A stretch of DNA of 64,000 nucleotides, from the NCBI GenBank assembly GCA_038277395.1, contig CM076193.1:70698252-70762251 (forward strand), given 5' to 3'. The notes beneath the pieces were generated by a model, which saw only the letters and a list, made by a program, of their open reading frames with translations, was not told the DNA's origin and did not search any database. This DNA comes from Dryocosmus kuriphilus. Its lineage: Eukaryota; Arthropoda; Insecta; Hymenoptera; Cynipidae. A program made the position numbers and the translations under genes. Position 1 is the stretch's first letter, and the number at the start of each line of letters is the position of its first letter. This document shows positions 44,356 through 54,276 of the stretch, piece by piece.

Positions 44356-44841
44356 ACTTTTAGGAGGAAAACTTCTTTGTCGCCATAGTGAAAATTCCAG
44401 TTAAAATTTCAATATTATAATAATTTTTATATATATATATATATATATAATAATAATACCGTAATTTTTAGGTACATGTATAAACCAATTAATACAATTT
44501 GTTTACAGTTTGAAATGCAATATTGGTTACTTCCACGTAGTGCATCTCGGAAACAATTTCATTGACAACAATTTCATATGTAGCTTGCCATAATGAAGAC
44601 ACTTTTAGGAGGAAAACTTCTTTGTCGCCATAGTGAAAATTCCAGTTAAAATTTCAATATTATAATAATTTTATATATATATATATATATAATAATAATA
44701 CCGTAATTTTTAGGTACATGTATAAACCAATGAATACAATTTGTTTACAGTTTGAAATGCAATATTGGTTACTTCCACGTAGTGCATCTCGGAAACAATT
44801 TCATTGACAACAATTTCATATGTAGCTTGCCATAATGAAGA
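44356..44841 (+). repeat. Tandem duplication, unit 245 bp
   Basis: ACTTTTAGGAGGAAAACTTC starts at 44356 and again at 44601. The copies are nearly identical (AT-run length and one base differ), so the duplication is recent. Each contains an (AT)n run and ends with TGCCATAATGAAGAC. Part of the unit (CTTCCACGTAGTGCATCT) occurs a third time near 45640, after the helicase frame. Confidence 0.9.
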
Positions 44842-45454
44842 CATTTATAAATTGAATAATAAAATATTGAAGAAAATTTTAGCAAAAGAAGTAACATATT
44901 ACAGTGTAGATTACGCAAAAAATAAAGGAGTTGACCAAATTGATGAGGATGTTCAGTTAAATTTTCCTATTGAATATTTAAATTCGTTGAAATTTCCAGG
45001 TTTACCAATTCATAAATTAACTTTAAAAATTGGCGCAATTGTAATGCTGATAAGAAATTTAAGTATTAATGACGGGTTTTGTAATGGAACACGTTTGAAA
45101 ATTTTACAATTACATAAATTTATTATTAAAGTTATGGTTATTACTGGTACTAAAAAGGGAACTGCGGCTTTCATACCAAGAATAATTTTAGATTCTGGGG
45201 AATTTTCTTCTTTACCATTTATTTTATATAGAAGACAATTTCCAATTTTTTTAGCTTTTGCAATTACAATAAATAAATCTCAAGGTCAAAGTTTCGAAAA
45301 ATTAGGAATATTCTTTCATAGACCTTTATTTTCTCATGGACAATTATATGTAGCTCTATCCAGATGTAAAAATCCTGATAAATTGTTTATTGAGAATAAA
45401 TCAGAAGATGATACAAATATTAAAAATATTGTTTGGAAAGAAATTTTTGATTAA
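44804..45454 (+). pseudogene. C-terminal fragment of a Pif1-type helicase (Helitron-like)
   Basis: The frame is open for about 216 codons, starts after a stop with no supporting ATG, and ends with TAA. LKIGAIVMLIRNLSINDGFC and FAITINKSQGQSFEKLGIFF followed by SHGQLYVALSRCKNPDKLF are the last conserved blocks of Pif1-family helicases, as found at the end of Helitron Rep-helicase proteins. The Walker A and B parts, and any Rep nuclease, are missing upstream. Two hairpins typical of a Helitron-like 3' region lie about 600 bases downstream. A solitary Pif1-like gene fragment is the alternative. Confidence 0.7.
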
Positions 45455-45764
45455 AAATTAACTATGTTCTCTTGGTCTTATATATTTTTTAAAATATATA
45501 TAATATTAAATAAAGTTTCTGTTTATTAACTTTTAATAAACAGAACTTTCTTAAAACTTTTTTCTCAGTGTATAAAATATATAATATATGAACAATTTAA
45601 TATAATTTTTGTGACAGATTTTTTAGATGCAATATTGATTACTTCCACGTAGTGCATCTTGGAAACGATTTCATTGAATTTTAAGTGAATTCTAAAATAT
45701 AATGATCACTCATAAATATAGTGATAATGAAAGATATTGAATAAATATAAAATTAAATATATTA

Positions 45765-45962
45765 TAAAATATATAATTAATATATTAATTAATATATTAT
45801 ACAATATAATATATTAATTAAATTATAAAATATACATTCAATGAAATTGGCAAAAAATCAATAAAATATATATAATTAATATATTAATTAATATATTATA
45901 TAATATAATACATTAATTAAATATAAAATATACATTCAATGAAATTGGCAAAAAATCAATAA
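45765..45962 (+). repeat. Two tandem units of about 97 bp, AT-only in large part
   Basis: Two copies lie end to end. Each has ATATATAATTAATATATTAA and ends with TACATTCAATGAAATTGGCA followed by AAAAATCAATAA. Confidence 0.85.
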
Positions 45963-46030
45963 ATTAGATAATAATATAAAAATTAGAAATTCATCAAAAT
46001 TCATCAAAATTCTGTCAGAATGGGGGGTAG

Positions 46031-46063
46031 GCGCGCGAAGCGCGCAGGGGGGCGAAGCCCCCC
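46031..46063. other. Twin GC-rich hairpins with GAA loops
   Basis: GCGCGC-GAA-GCGCGC at 46031-46045 and GGGGGGC-GAA-GCCCCCC at 46047-46063 are perfect stems of 6 and 7 pairs, one base apart. They could be the 3' hairpin of a Helitron-like element or a transcription-related structure. A CTRR end could not be fixed. Confidence 0.6.
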
Positions 46064-46151
46064 TTGTATATTATATAAAAAAGTAGATTATTACTCAATT
46101 TTGAAAGACGGTAGAACACTGATGAGCGAAAAAGTAGGACGGAAACTCACT

Positions 46152-48068
46152 TCAAATGCCTAGGCTTTTCAAATCTTTCACTTCTTTTCTCGCCCCTTTG
46201 TTACGATTACTCCCTTTCCCAGTAAGCGTAGAATTCTTTAACGTATCGTAACCAAATATGGCTACTGCTAAGTTTTTTGCAATTTGCGAGAAAGTCTTAA
46301 CATGATCCACGCTACATTTAAATCCCATCCATTCTTCTCTTCCAATATAAATTTGAAAGTAAAATAAAGAAGTTTTAAGAATTGAATTATTTCTGAAAAT
46401 GTTATATGGTCCTCAGGTTTTTACCAATTTTCCATCCTCACTAACTTCTCCAAGCTTATTTCGTGTCGACTCGTCAGCTATCCTTCTTTCTTTTTCTACC
46501 GCCAGTTATTGTGTGAGAGCTATAAAAGAATGGAATCATATTTATCATCATGATGTAATTAATACTTGTGAATTACTCTAACTTTATGTATAATATAAAC
46601 CTTTTACTGTGTCCAGGTGTTCTACCGCTATACTCTTTGTAGTTCCCTATTTAAGGATCTTAGTTCATCTAATTCTTTATCTTTTCTAAGAATTATAATT
46701 TTTCATCCATCTAGTAATCTCAAACTTTTTTCTGCTTGTATCAAGCTTTCCTACAATTCTTTATCCTTCCGTTTAAGTTCATTATCAGTTTCATTTCTGC
46801 AGGCTGCCATATCCTGAATATTTCTTGATAAAGAAATTATTTTTTCTCGTAAAATCCTTTTTTCTTTGACACACATATATTATCCTGAAAAAGTTAACAA
46901 AATATAATAATGGCGAACTAAAAAAATTGCACTTGTAATTAATTATAGGAAATAATGAGTGATTCACATTCCAACTATCTCCTACACTTACACATGCAGG
47001 CATTTCTTTTTGCACATCACTGGCAGCTGCTTTTGAGCAAGAGGATTTCGTCCTATTTCCGGTATTAGATTCTGAGTCATGGTTGTGAAAATTATTTTCA
47101 TCACAAGATCTTTTGAGACCTTTGGGTACGTTATTCTCTTGGTTTTTGTTTTTGGTTATTTCTGCTGGAGGTCTTCGAGGTATATCAAACACAGATACTA
47201 AGTTTGTCTCTTTAGTCCCTAAAGGTTTGCAAGGTGCAACTGCTATGTCTTTCCTCGGACGTCCCTATAATAGAAAATTCTACATTTCACATTTGAAACA
47301 GTTTTATGTGGGATAAGTCGTGAATATTGAAGCTTGAAGAATAAATTTTATGTTCTCATATTTAAACTATGGAAAAAAATTTTGTCAGAATTTTGAGTCA
47401 AATAATTTTACAATATATGTGCTTAGTAGGGTGCTGCAAAAACATTTTTTTTTTCGTTTATTGTTTAATATCATAACATCTACTTACTCGTGGTTTTGTA
47501 GTCACAGATGTTTTCATTGGTAGCATATTACTTTTCGCTTTCTTCTGCAACTAAGAATATCAAATATGTGGAATGTATACATCATACATATCTTCTAATA
47601 AAACACAATAGAGGAATAAGAAATGAGGAAACTGATATAAATTTATTTTTAAAAAAGTGAAATGTAACATTGTAAATAAACAGGCGTTTTAAAATGTGTA
47701 GGCTCTTCAGAATTACTAATGTACAGTGGTAATTTTCGAAATTTAATATTGAGTTAATATCAATAATATTTTTGCAATCGGCTCTGGTTCTAAGGACTTT
47801 ATTTCAATATATTACAAAAAAAGTAAAAATTAAATTAGTAATTCTCAAAACATACGTGCACTGTGTTTTCATCACAATCAGGTTCACTTTCACTTTCAGA
47901 TGCAGAAATTATTGAACCTTGAGGCGGTGGTGCCAGTCGTTTACCGGTAATGATTTTCTCTAGATCATTCAAGGTTTCTGAGAAATTCACATTTTTTAGA
48001 GATGGAGAAATTTCTTTTATCAGACAATATAATATGCTCACGAATAAAGTTTGTCCAAAATGTGACAT
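46152..48068 (-). pseudogene. Second BEN-domain coiled-coil gene, decayed
   Basis: Minus-strand exons with good GT/AG borders are readable at 48068-47856 (acidic, ending SESESEPDCDENTVH), 47550-47488, 47264-46968 (starting GRPRKDIA, an AT-hook-like start) and 46883-46634 (coiled coil with KRKDKEL and LRSLNRELQRV). The last piece, about 46357-46152, is a BEN domain: IYIGREEWMGFKCSVDHV, NLAVAIFGYDTLKNSTLTG, KGSNRNKG. Two in-frame stops sit in the coiled-coil exon and the acceptor of the last exon is unclear. The order acidic region, coiled coil, BEN is the same as in the gene at 32,716-35,671, but the sequences are far diverged. It may be a relic of another CACTA-like element or a host-type BEN gene. 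Confidence 0.6.
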
Positions 48069-48776
48069 TTCCAGAGATCATAGTGGACCTTTTCAAAAAC
48101 AGTAGAGGACTTTTGGAGGATATATTTTATTAAATAAAGGATAGTATATAAATCAAGGTTAATAACAATTTTAATAAATGTTGAGATGAGCAATTATACA
48201 TTTTTTAAGAAACTTCAACAAAATCAGTTAGAAACAAGATTTAATTTTGATTTTCTAATTTCTTTAGGAAAAATTTATAAACGTATAAAATTTTCCTTTC
48301 GTTTTAAACTAACCAAAAATTTTGATTTTTCAGATTTTCTAACTTCTTCAGAAGAAAATAAGAAACTTAGACAGACTCAATTAATGAAGAATTTTAAAAA
48401 TTAAAAAATTTTTAAACTCAGGAAATTTATGCAAAATTTAGAATGTTAGCATTTTCTTTAATTTTTTAATTTCTTTAGAAGAAATTTAGAAACATATAAA
48501 ATTTTCCTTTCGTTTTAAAGTAAGTAAAAATTTAGGCTTTTTAGATTTTCTAAGAGTAGATGTACAAGGAGCGTTCTAAATACAGATTCCTGTTACCGAA
48601 AGTTACCGACATCGAGAGCTAAAGCGGTTCAAGTCCGCGCTAAGCATCTAGCCGGTGTGATGTCAGTAAATAAATAATATGCTATTGTTAAACATGAATT
48701 TTGCATAAAAAAAATCTCTCTCTCTACCCCTCTCTCTCTCTCTCTTTCTCCTATGCCACGTGTCAAATTAAAAATA
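48069..48776. other. AT-rich spacer with a CT microsatellite
   Basis: (CT)n-rich sequence lies at about 48715-48750. AT-rich text around 48200-48560 has a weak internal repetition (AAAATTTTCCTTTCGTTTTAAA at 48287 and 48498). No gene is recognised. Confidence 0.5.
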
Positions 48777-48915
48777 TCCGATTTCTGTAACGTATAGTTG
48801 TGGAATGTGTTTATATATAAGCTAATCGACATGATTTATTACGTCCCTAATATATTTTTCCAAGAAATTTGTCAGTTCTTAGAAATTACGTCATCTTCTA
48901 AGAATTATGGAATGG

Positions 48916-48952
<37 letters not shown>

Positions 48953-49315
48953 CTAATCGACGTGATTTATTACTTCCCTAATATAATATCCGATTTCTGT
49001 AACGTATAGTTGTGGAATGTGTTTATATATAAGCCAATCGACATGATTTATTACTTCCCTGATATATTTTTCCAAGAAATTGGTCAGTTCTTAGAAATTA
49101 CGTCATCTTCTAAGAATTATGGAATGTGTTTATATATAAGCTAATCGACATGATTTATTACTTCCCTAATATAAGATCCGATTTCTGTAACGCATATAGT
49201 TATGGAATGTGTTTATATATAAGCTAATCGACATGATTTATTACTTCCCTAATATATTTTTCCAAGAAATTTGTCAGTTCTTAGAAATTACGTCATCTTC
49301 TAAGAATTATGGAAT

Positions 49316-49364
<49 letters not shown>

Positions 49365-49735
49365 CTAATCGACATGATTTATTACTTCCCTAATATAATA
49401 TCCGAGTTCTGTAACGTATAGTTGTGGAATGTGTTTATATATAAGCTAATCGACATGATTTATTACTTCCCTAATATATTTTTCCAAGAAATTTTTCAGT
49501 TCTTAGAAATTACGTCATCTTCTAAGAATTATGGAATGTGTTTATATGTATATATAAGCTAATCAACATGATGTATTACTTCTCTAATATAATATCCGAC
49601 TTCTGTAACGTATAGTTGTGGAATGTGTTTATATATAAGCTAATCGACATGATTTATTACTTCCCTGATATATTTTTCCAAGAAATTGGTCAGTTCTTAG
49701 AAATTACGTCATCTTCTAAGAATTTTGTAATTGCG
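48777..49735 (+). repeat. Five tandem units of 190-225 bp with variable TA runs
   Basis: Units begin ATCCGATTTCTGTAACG near 48777, 48988, 49177, 49401 and 49595. Each holds two half-units: TTATATATAAGCTAATCGAC with TTACTTCCCTAATATA, and AAGAAATTTGTCAGTTCTTA with ATTACGTCATCTTCTAAGAA. Copies are close in sequence; length differences come mainly from (TA)n of 4 to 21 repeats. The array directly precedes the Polinton genes and might be near or in its terminal repeat. Confidence 0.85.
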
Positions 49736-49855
49736 CATTACATTCCAAGCGTTTCTAAGCATGATGCATGATGCTTAGAATCTAGAAGCTTCTAGAACTG
49801 TAAGATAAAGAAGGTGATATTAATAGACAAAGATAGTACCCACATTAATTGCAAA

Positions 49856-49890
49856 TATATAAGTACATTTCGCAACCATTCTTTTTCAGT
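49856..49890 (+). promoter_or_regulatory. Core promoter before the 100-residue gene
   Basis: TATATAAG at 49856-49863 is followed by the arthropod initiator TCAGT at 49886-49890, 30 bases from TATA to initiator. The ATG follows at 49999, leaving a 112-base leader. Confidence 0.65.
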
Positions 49891-49998
49891 AAGCATCAAG
49901 CATCCGAATTATTCACAACGTTAGAAAGCCAGATTAAGTGTTCCAGAAAAATAGAAGTGTTAGATTTGAGTTGTATTATTAGATTTGATACATAAAAG

Positions 49999-50301
49999 AT
50001 GCCTTTGTTTGAAAACTATTTCGTCGGAGTAGCAGCATACGCGAAATATTATCTTTATATTAAAAGAGATATTTCAAAAAAGGATTTTATCAAAGATGTG
50101 CGGAAAGTATTGGAAGCTCCTACTGAAATTTATTTGTCTCCATCCGAAATGTATATAATTATTGTAAAAGATAGAGTTAGAATCTACTGGGACCCTGTGC
50201 AGAAGACAATTTCTTGTCTAAACATCAAAACAGATGATGATAATGATGAAAACAATGATAATAATGAGGAGGATGAAGAAGGACGAGATGAAGTGGGTTA
50301 A
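49999..50301 (+). CDS. Small acidic-tailed protein of the Polinton, unrecognised
   Basis: This is an ATG frame of 100 residues. The first 75 look like a compact fold with alternating strands and helices (YAKYYLYIKRDISKKDF, MYIIIVKDRVRIYWD). The last 25 are almost all D, E and N. It is preceded by a TATA/initiator pair. No family is recognised. The acidic tail could mimic DNA or serve in protein contacts, but that is speculation. It lies at the outer end of the element, on the strand opposite to the integrase. Confidence 0.6.
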   Translation: MPLFENYFVGVAAYAKYYLYIKRDISKKDFIKDVRKVLEAPTEIYLSPSEMYIIIVKDRVRIYWDPVQKTISCLNIKTDDDNDENNDNNEEDEEGRDEVG

Positions 50302-50406
50302 AATGAAGTAAACGTATAGCAAACGTATTTTCTTTTGTCTGCAATCCAGAATCTTCTAGAACTTTATTGCATCATATTGCACAATCTAGTAGAGGGGGTA
50401 AGGATC

Positions 50407-50435
50407 TATAAAAGGTGGCCAGTTCTTCTCATTCG
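50407..50435 (+). promoter_or_regulatory. Core promoter before the second small plus-strand gene
   Basis: TATAAAAG lies at 50407-50414. An initiator-like TCATTC lies at 50429-50434, 22 bases from the TATA start, which is a little short. An ATG follows at 50451. Confidence 0.5.
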
Positions 50436-50450
50436 TGAGTCTACTGTTAG

Positions 50451-50678
50451 ATGTCAGGTTGTGAAGGAAAGCAGCAAGAGTTAAAAAGTCGTTTAAATAT
50501 ATTACTAAAGAATATTCGAGAAGTGAAACGTGTGATACAAGTGCGTTTAGAAATACAAAATCTAATAAGAAACTTTAATATCTTGACCCTCAACAGATTA
50601 ACCAGTGAAGATGGATTTCTCAAAACTAAACAAAATTGCCCTGAACAAGGAATTCCTTCCAACGAAGAAGCTCGATGA
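50451..50678 (+). CDS. Short upstream frame, possible small protein or regulatory uORF
   Basis: This ATG frame of 75 residues starts just after the TATA/initiator. It has a basic helical stretch (LNILLKNIREVKRVIQVRLE). It overlaps the next frame, whose ATG is at 50611, by 68 bases. It could be a real small protein or a frame in the leader of the next gene. No domain is known to me. Confidence 0.35.
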   Translation: MSGCEGKQQELKSRLNILLKNIREVKRVIQVRLEIQNLIRNFNILTLNRLTSEDGFLKTKQNCPEQGIPSNEEAR

Positions 50679-50928
50679 ACTTGAAATAAATAAAAACTAT
50701 GAAATTACACACTTCAAGAAAGCAGCAACAAAATATGGAACGAGATTTTTCATAACCATAGAAAACAAATTCTCAGTTTTTCTACCAGAGAGAATCGCTG
50801 ACATGCTAAGAAAAGATGATGAAAATCTGCTTTCGGGGATACAAAGAGCCTCTCAAGATGGTGATCTCTGTATGATATATCATGGTGGACGCTACGATTC
50901 GATTGAATTTATGAAAAAACATACATAA
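50611..50928 (+). CDS. 105-residue Polinton protein, possible single-domain binding protein
   Basis: I start at the ATG at 50611 (MDFSKLNKIALNKEFLP). Text such as YEITHFKKAATKYGTRFFIT and KFSVFLPERIADML suggests an OB- or similar beta-rich fold, followed by YHGGRYDSIEFM. Small proteins with a VFLP-R motif recur in insect Polinton-like elements as far as I recall; their function is not established. It lies 60 bases before the next plus-strand gene start, in the same direction. Confidence 0.6.
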   Translation: MDFSKLNKIALNKEFLPTKKLDELEINKNYEITHFKKAATKYGTRFFITIENKFSVFLPERIADMLRKDDENLLSGIQRASQDGDLCMIYHGGRYDSIEFMKKHT

Positions 50929-50988
50929 AGTTTGAAGTTTTGTTGCACTTATACTCAATCATTGAAAGCCTTAAGTGTGGTCAACATC

Positions 50989-51693
50989 ATGCCTTATACA
51001 CCTCGAAATCAAATGCTACATTCCACCACATACAATCTGAATTCATCATTCACAAAGCAAATTGTCGTCGGTGCAGAGTTAAAAAGGAATGGAAAGTTAG
51101 TCTCATCAGTGAAATTACTAGCCAGTCATCCTCGAGCAAGTATAACCTTAAATCCTGAAGAGTGGAAATTGTTCAAAAGTTATTTCAACATCATTTCATT
51201 ATACTTTGGTGGTCAAGAGCAGCAACAACGCATAGACTGTGGAAATTTCCGTATACACATGACTATATCTTATGGTGACTACATAGTGGTTTTGGAGCAA
51301 ATTGAAGAAGCTGAAACTCGAAAATATTATCCATTTGTACTACAAGAAACAACATTTGCTGTTCTCCAGGAAGTTAGCCTCTGTAATGATAGGCATATTC
51401 TGGAACAAAGTGTTATACCGTTTCAACGTACAAAAGATATTATAATTGAAACCATTGCTGAAAGTGTTTGGTGTAAAGTTAAATCACCTTGTGTAAAAAG
51501 CATTAAATCTTATCTAGAAAAAAATTATGTAAGTGTAAAGAATAAGGCAATGAAAAAACTTGTATTTTTAAATCTTATGCGATTTGAAAGTCTGTTTCTA
51601 GAAATTATCACTTTTTATATTCAGAATGTTTGCGAAGAAGTGATTGAGAAATTACCAAAACTCAAATATGTAAACGGTAGCTTTATACATTAA
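50989..51693 (+). CDS. Uncharacterised Polinton protein, 234 residues
   Basis: The frame is open from 50932, but its first codon there is TTG; the first ATG is at 50989 (MPYTPRNQMLHSTTYNL). It contains QIVVGAELKRNGKLVSSVKL and TLNPEEWKLFKSYFNI, then YFGGQEQQQRI. The C-terminal half is mostly helical with YVSVKNKAMKKLVFLNLMRF. No signal peptide or membrane segment is seen. I do not recognise the family. An AATAAA signal lies at 51730. It faces the integrase gene tail to tail. Confidence 0.6.
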   Translation: MPYTPRNQMLHSTTYNLNSSFTKQIVVGAELKRNGKLVSSVKLLASHPRASITLNPEEWKLFKSYFNIISLYFGGQEQQQRIDCGNFRIHMTISYGDYIVVLEQIEEAETRKYYPFVLQETTFAVLQEVSLCNDRHILEQSVIPFQRTKDIIIETIAESVWCKVKSPCVKSIKSYLEKNYVSVKNKAMKKLVFLNLMRFESLFLEIITFYIQNVCEEVIEKLPKLKYVNGSFIH

Positions 51694-51856
51694 GAGAAAA
51701 ACCATGTATTTTAACAATGTGAAAGTTTAAATAAACATAAGTTAACCCAAATTCTGCTTTTCATTTACTAGGTTAGGATTCGTATGTAAGTAAAAAACAG
51801 TATGTTTGAAATAGTAAAAACTTTATTTAAAAACACTTAAATTAATACATTGAGGC
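51694..51856. terminator. Convergent gene ends with poly-A signals on both strands
   Basis: AATAAA on the plus strand at about 51730 serves the gene ending at 51693. TTTATT at about 51822 (AATAAA on the minus strand) would serve the integrase gene ending at 51857. Confidence 0.6.
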
Positions 51857-52788
51857 TTATAAAGTAGACTTATCTATCCAACTATTGTGAGAGTCATCAA
51901 ATCCTAACCATTTTACAAATAGCTTATTTTCACGTTTCTTGAGTACTTTTTCGACAAGATAAATGTCTGGATGTCTAACTTTTGCAAGTTCATATTCATA
52001 GAAACTGCCTAAAATAGGTTTATCTTGATAATCCATAAGCAAATACGTTGCTGGTTCAGTATTCTTGATATTACTTACAGTAAATATTTCAGTGGTCCAG
52101 TTTGGTGTCTAACCTTTCTCGAAAACATGCTTAAACTTACTTATACGAACTTTATCTCCAACATTAAATTTAGTTTTCTCCGCCACTTGTTTCACATGAT
52201 AATTTTTGTATACATTAAATAACAATTTTTTCTCATTTTGTTTAGTAACGTCTTTTGGTTTTATTCCAATAGTGCGATGTTTAATATCCTTGTAAGATGA
52301 AAGTAAATCTTTCAAAATATATCTAACCACTTATAATTTCCTTGTAAGCTAAATTGCATCCACATTTTATTTTTTAAAGTACGATTAAATCGCTCGCAAA
52401 TTGATGCTTTTAAATTACTGAATGTAGAGTACAAATTTATACTATATCGCTTCATAAGATTTTCAAAATGAGTATTGTAAAATTCTTTGCCTCTATCAAC
52501 ATGTACATTTTTTGGTACACGTCCTTTGTTGAGTACAGATTTCATGGCTGCAGTTACATCTTCACCCTTCTTGGATTTTACAGGAAGAACCCAAGCAAAT
52601 TTTGAAAATATATCAATTACAGTTAAGATGTATTTGTATCCTTTGTTGTCTCTCTCGTACAGTTGCATTTCTACAAGATCAGCTTGCCAGGTTTCATGAA
52701 TACCACGGATGTCAACATGCCTACGTCGGTAATTTCTTCTAGCCGGTTTATGCAGCTCTTTCACCAACTGCAGTTTCCCCAAGTCCAT
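51857..52788 (-). pseudogene. Polinton integrase (retroviral type) with C-terminal chromodomain, two defects
   Basis: The ATG at 52788 opens the frame. The integrase core has its three acidic residues: WQADLVEM, VHVDRGKEF and ASICERFNRTLKNK. The sequence HKPARRNYRRRHVDIRG before the core is typical for Polinton integrases. The frame shifts by one base near 52318-52322. The next piece (HRTIGIKPKDVT) ends in a TAG at about 52110. The last piece carries a chromodomain, DIYLVEKVLKKRENKLFVKW, that probably targets histone marks. An N-terminal zinc-binding domain is not visible. It would insert the element; as assembled it is broken. Confidence 0.85.
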
Positions 52789-53209
52789 ATTTATATGTGT
52801 TCAGTCTAGCATCCAATTGAGTAATGAGCTTTGAATTTCGAAACACTAGTTTTTGAGCGGTTTCAGCATCAATTTTAATATTTTTAAAACTCCTATTTGT
52901 TGAAGTTTCCAGAGATTCAATCAACATAGTATTGTTAACAACTTCAGTTCGCATGGAAGATATAACATCATAGATAGTCCGAATTTCTTGCTGTAGTATA
53001 TGCTGTGCTATATTTAAATTTACGGCATCATTTAAATCTTGCGCATCAGCTACATTGCACAGCTTTTTGTTTTGGATATCATAATTTCCATTAGGTGTGA
53101 CTTTGAAGCCCATTCCAGAAGGACCACGATTTGCAGTCTTTGCTTGCTTAGAATAACGTCCAAACACATCAAGACTCATCTTGCAAATGTTGGAAATCTT
53201 ACAAAACAT
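52748..53209 (-). CDS. Conserved Polinton protein next to the integrase, 153 residues
   Basis: The frame starts at the ATG at 53209; a second ATG gives MSLDVFGRYSKQAKTANRGP. The N-terminal part RGPSGMGFKVTPNGNYDIQNKKLCN resembles a protein commonly found in insect Polintons, with a short G-P rich lead and a strand-rich segment. The C-terminal half is a coiled-coil-like helix (RTEVVNNTMLIESLETSTNR). It might be a virion or fibre-like part, but this is inference. It overlaps the integrase start by 41 bases in another frame. Confidence 0.65.
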   Translation of the reverse strand: MFCKISNICKMSLDVFGRYSKQAKTANRGPSGMGFKVTPNGNYDIQNKKLCNVADAQDLNDAVNLNIAQHILQQEIRTIYDVISSMRTEVVNNTMLIESLETSTNRSFKNIKIDAETAQKLVFRNSKLITQLDARLNTYKYGLGETAVGERAA

Positions 53210-53451
53210 TCATTAATATATAATCTCAGCTTCTCTTAGTTCTTCAATAATCGATATATTTCATTTGTGTGACTTGGATTGCCCGCTGCTTGAGACGCCA
53301 CAAGTAAACGCAGTCGATCTACCAATTCATTAGGGTCATCCCAGTAAACGTAATCCCATTGAGTTCCCTCTCTAGCAGTCATATGCTGAGGCACTATTAT
53401 ACCTTGACCTGTTGAATTTCGGTTTTTACTTCGTCTTTCCCTACTTTTTTT
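53210..53451. other. Spacer between two Polinton genes
   Basis: No gene is seen; the region probably holds the start of one transcript and the end of the other. Confidence 0.4.
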
Positions 53452-54219
53452 TTATGGTGATGTGGGAACTAATTTTTCTATAAAGTTTTTATATTTAAAA
53501 CCTTTACTATCACGAATGGCACCATCTGGTTTATAATTCTTTTTATAGGCATTTGTCGCAATAATAATTTTTTGATAATTTCTCTGATCATCAGAACTTA
53601 TAGAGGACTCTTCAGGTACTTTTTTAAATAAAAGCTCAAGCAAACCTTTACTTTTAGGAAAATTCAAATTACCCACATAAATATGATCATAACTGAAATT
53701 TATCGGAGAATCTCCAATCATTAATCTATCCTTCATTAATTTTCTTACGCCGTATACATTATCGAGATCTTTATTTCTTTCGCCTAACAATATGAGATAT
53801 TTGTTTGTATCATCATCAACATCACCCCATAAAGTGGAAGACTCGTTTGAATTATTTTTCGCTGTACTGTGAGCTGACAACTCTAAATTACTGGAACCTT
53901 CTCTCTCATTTCCTTCTTCATCATAAACAGATTTAAATGACAACTCATCATCATCATCATCCTCATCAGCAATATTTTCTTCACTCTTTAATTCCTCTTT
54001 TTTAATTGTTTCAACTTTTTTTCTTTTTCTTTTCTCAAGACCACCCACAATTTTTTCAAGTGGATTAACAATAGGTTTGAAAGTATCACTCAATGCCTGT
54101 TCAACCGTCTCTTTGCCCAACTTCATTAGCCTATGTTTTCGTCGAATTGTTTCACTAGCTTTAGCAACTTGATGTAAAATATCTTTTTGCTTATGAAAAT
54201 TCTCCTCATGTGAAGACAT
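53452..54219 (-). CDS. Conserved Polinton protein, 255 residues
   Basis: An intact ATG frame starts at 54219. The N-terminal third is a helical, basic segment (MSSHEENFHKQKDILHQVAK). The middle is acidic and low in complexity (ADEDDDDDELSFKSVYDEE). The C-terminal third has YGVRKLMKDRLMIGDSPINF and KSKGLLELLFKKVPE, a block I associate with Polinton proteins in insects. No enzyme motif is seen. The LTR element starts only 57 bases upstream of the ATG and so has cut this gene from its own upstream region. Confidence 0.65.
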   Translation of the reverse strand: MSSHEENFHKQKDILHQVAKASETIRRKHRLMKLGKETVEQALSDTFKPIVNPLEKIVGGLEKRKRKKVETIKKEELKSEENIADEDDDDDELSFKSVYDEEGNEREGSSNLELSAHSTAKNNSNESSTLWGDVDDDTNKYLILLGERNKDLDNVYGVRKLMKDRLMIGDSPINFSYDHIYVGNLNFPKSKGLLELLFKKVPEESSISSDDQRNYQKIIIATNAYKKNYKPDGAIRDSKGFKYKNFIEKLVPTSP

Positions 54220-54276
54220 GTTGATACTACAACGTCTAAAGTATGACTGTTTCTAATTTGGGTATTACATATGTAT

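Noticed and set aside
48600..48660. tRNA-like text (GGTTCAAGTCC phrase)
   Set aside because: A T-loop-like phrase alone. I could not find matching arms for a cloverleaf.
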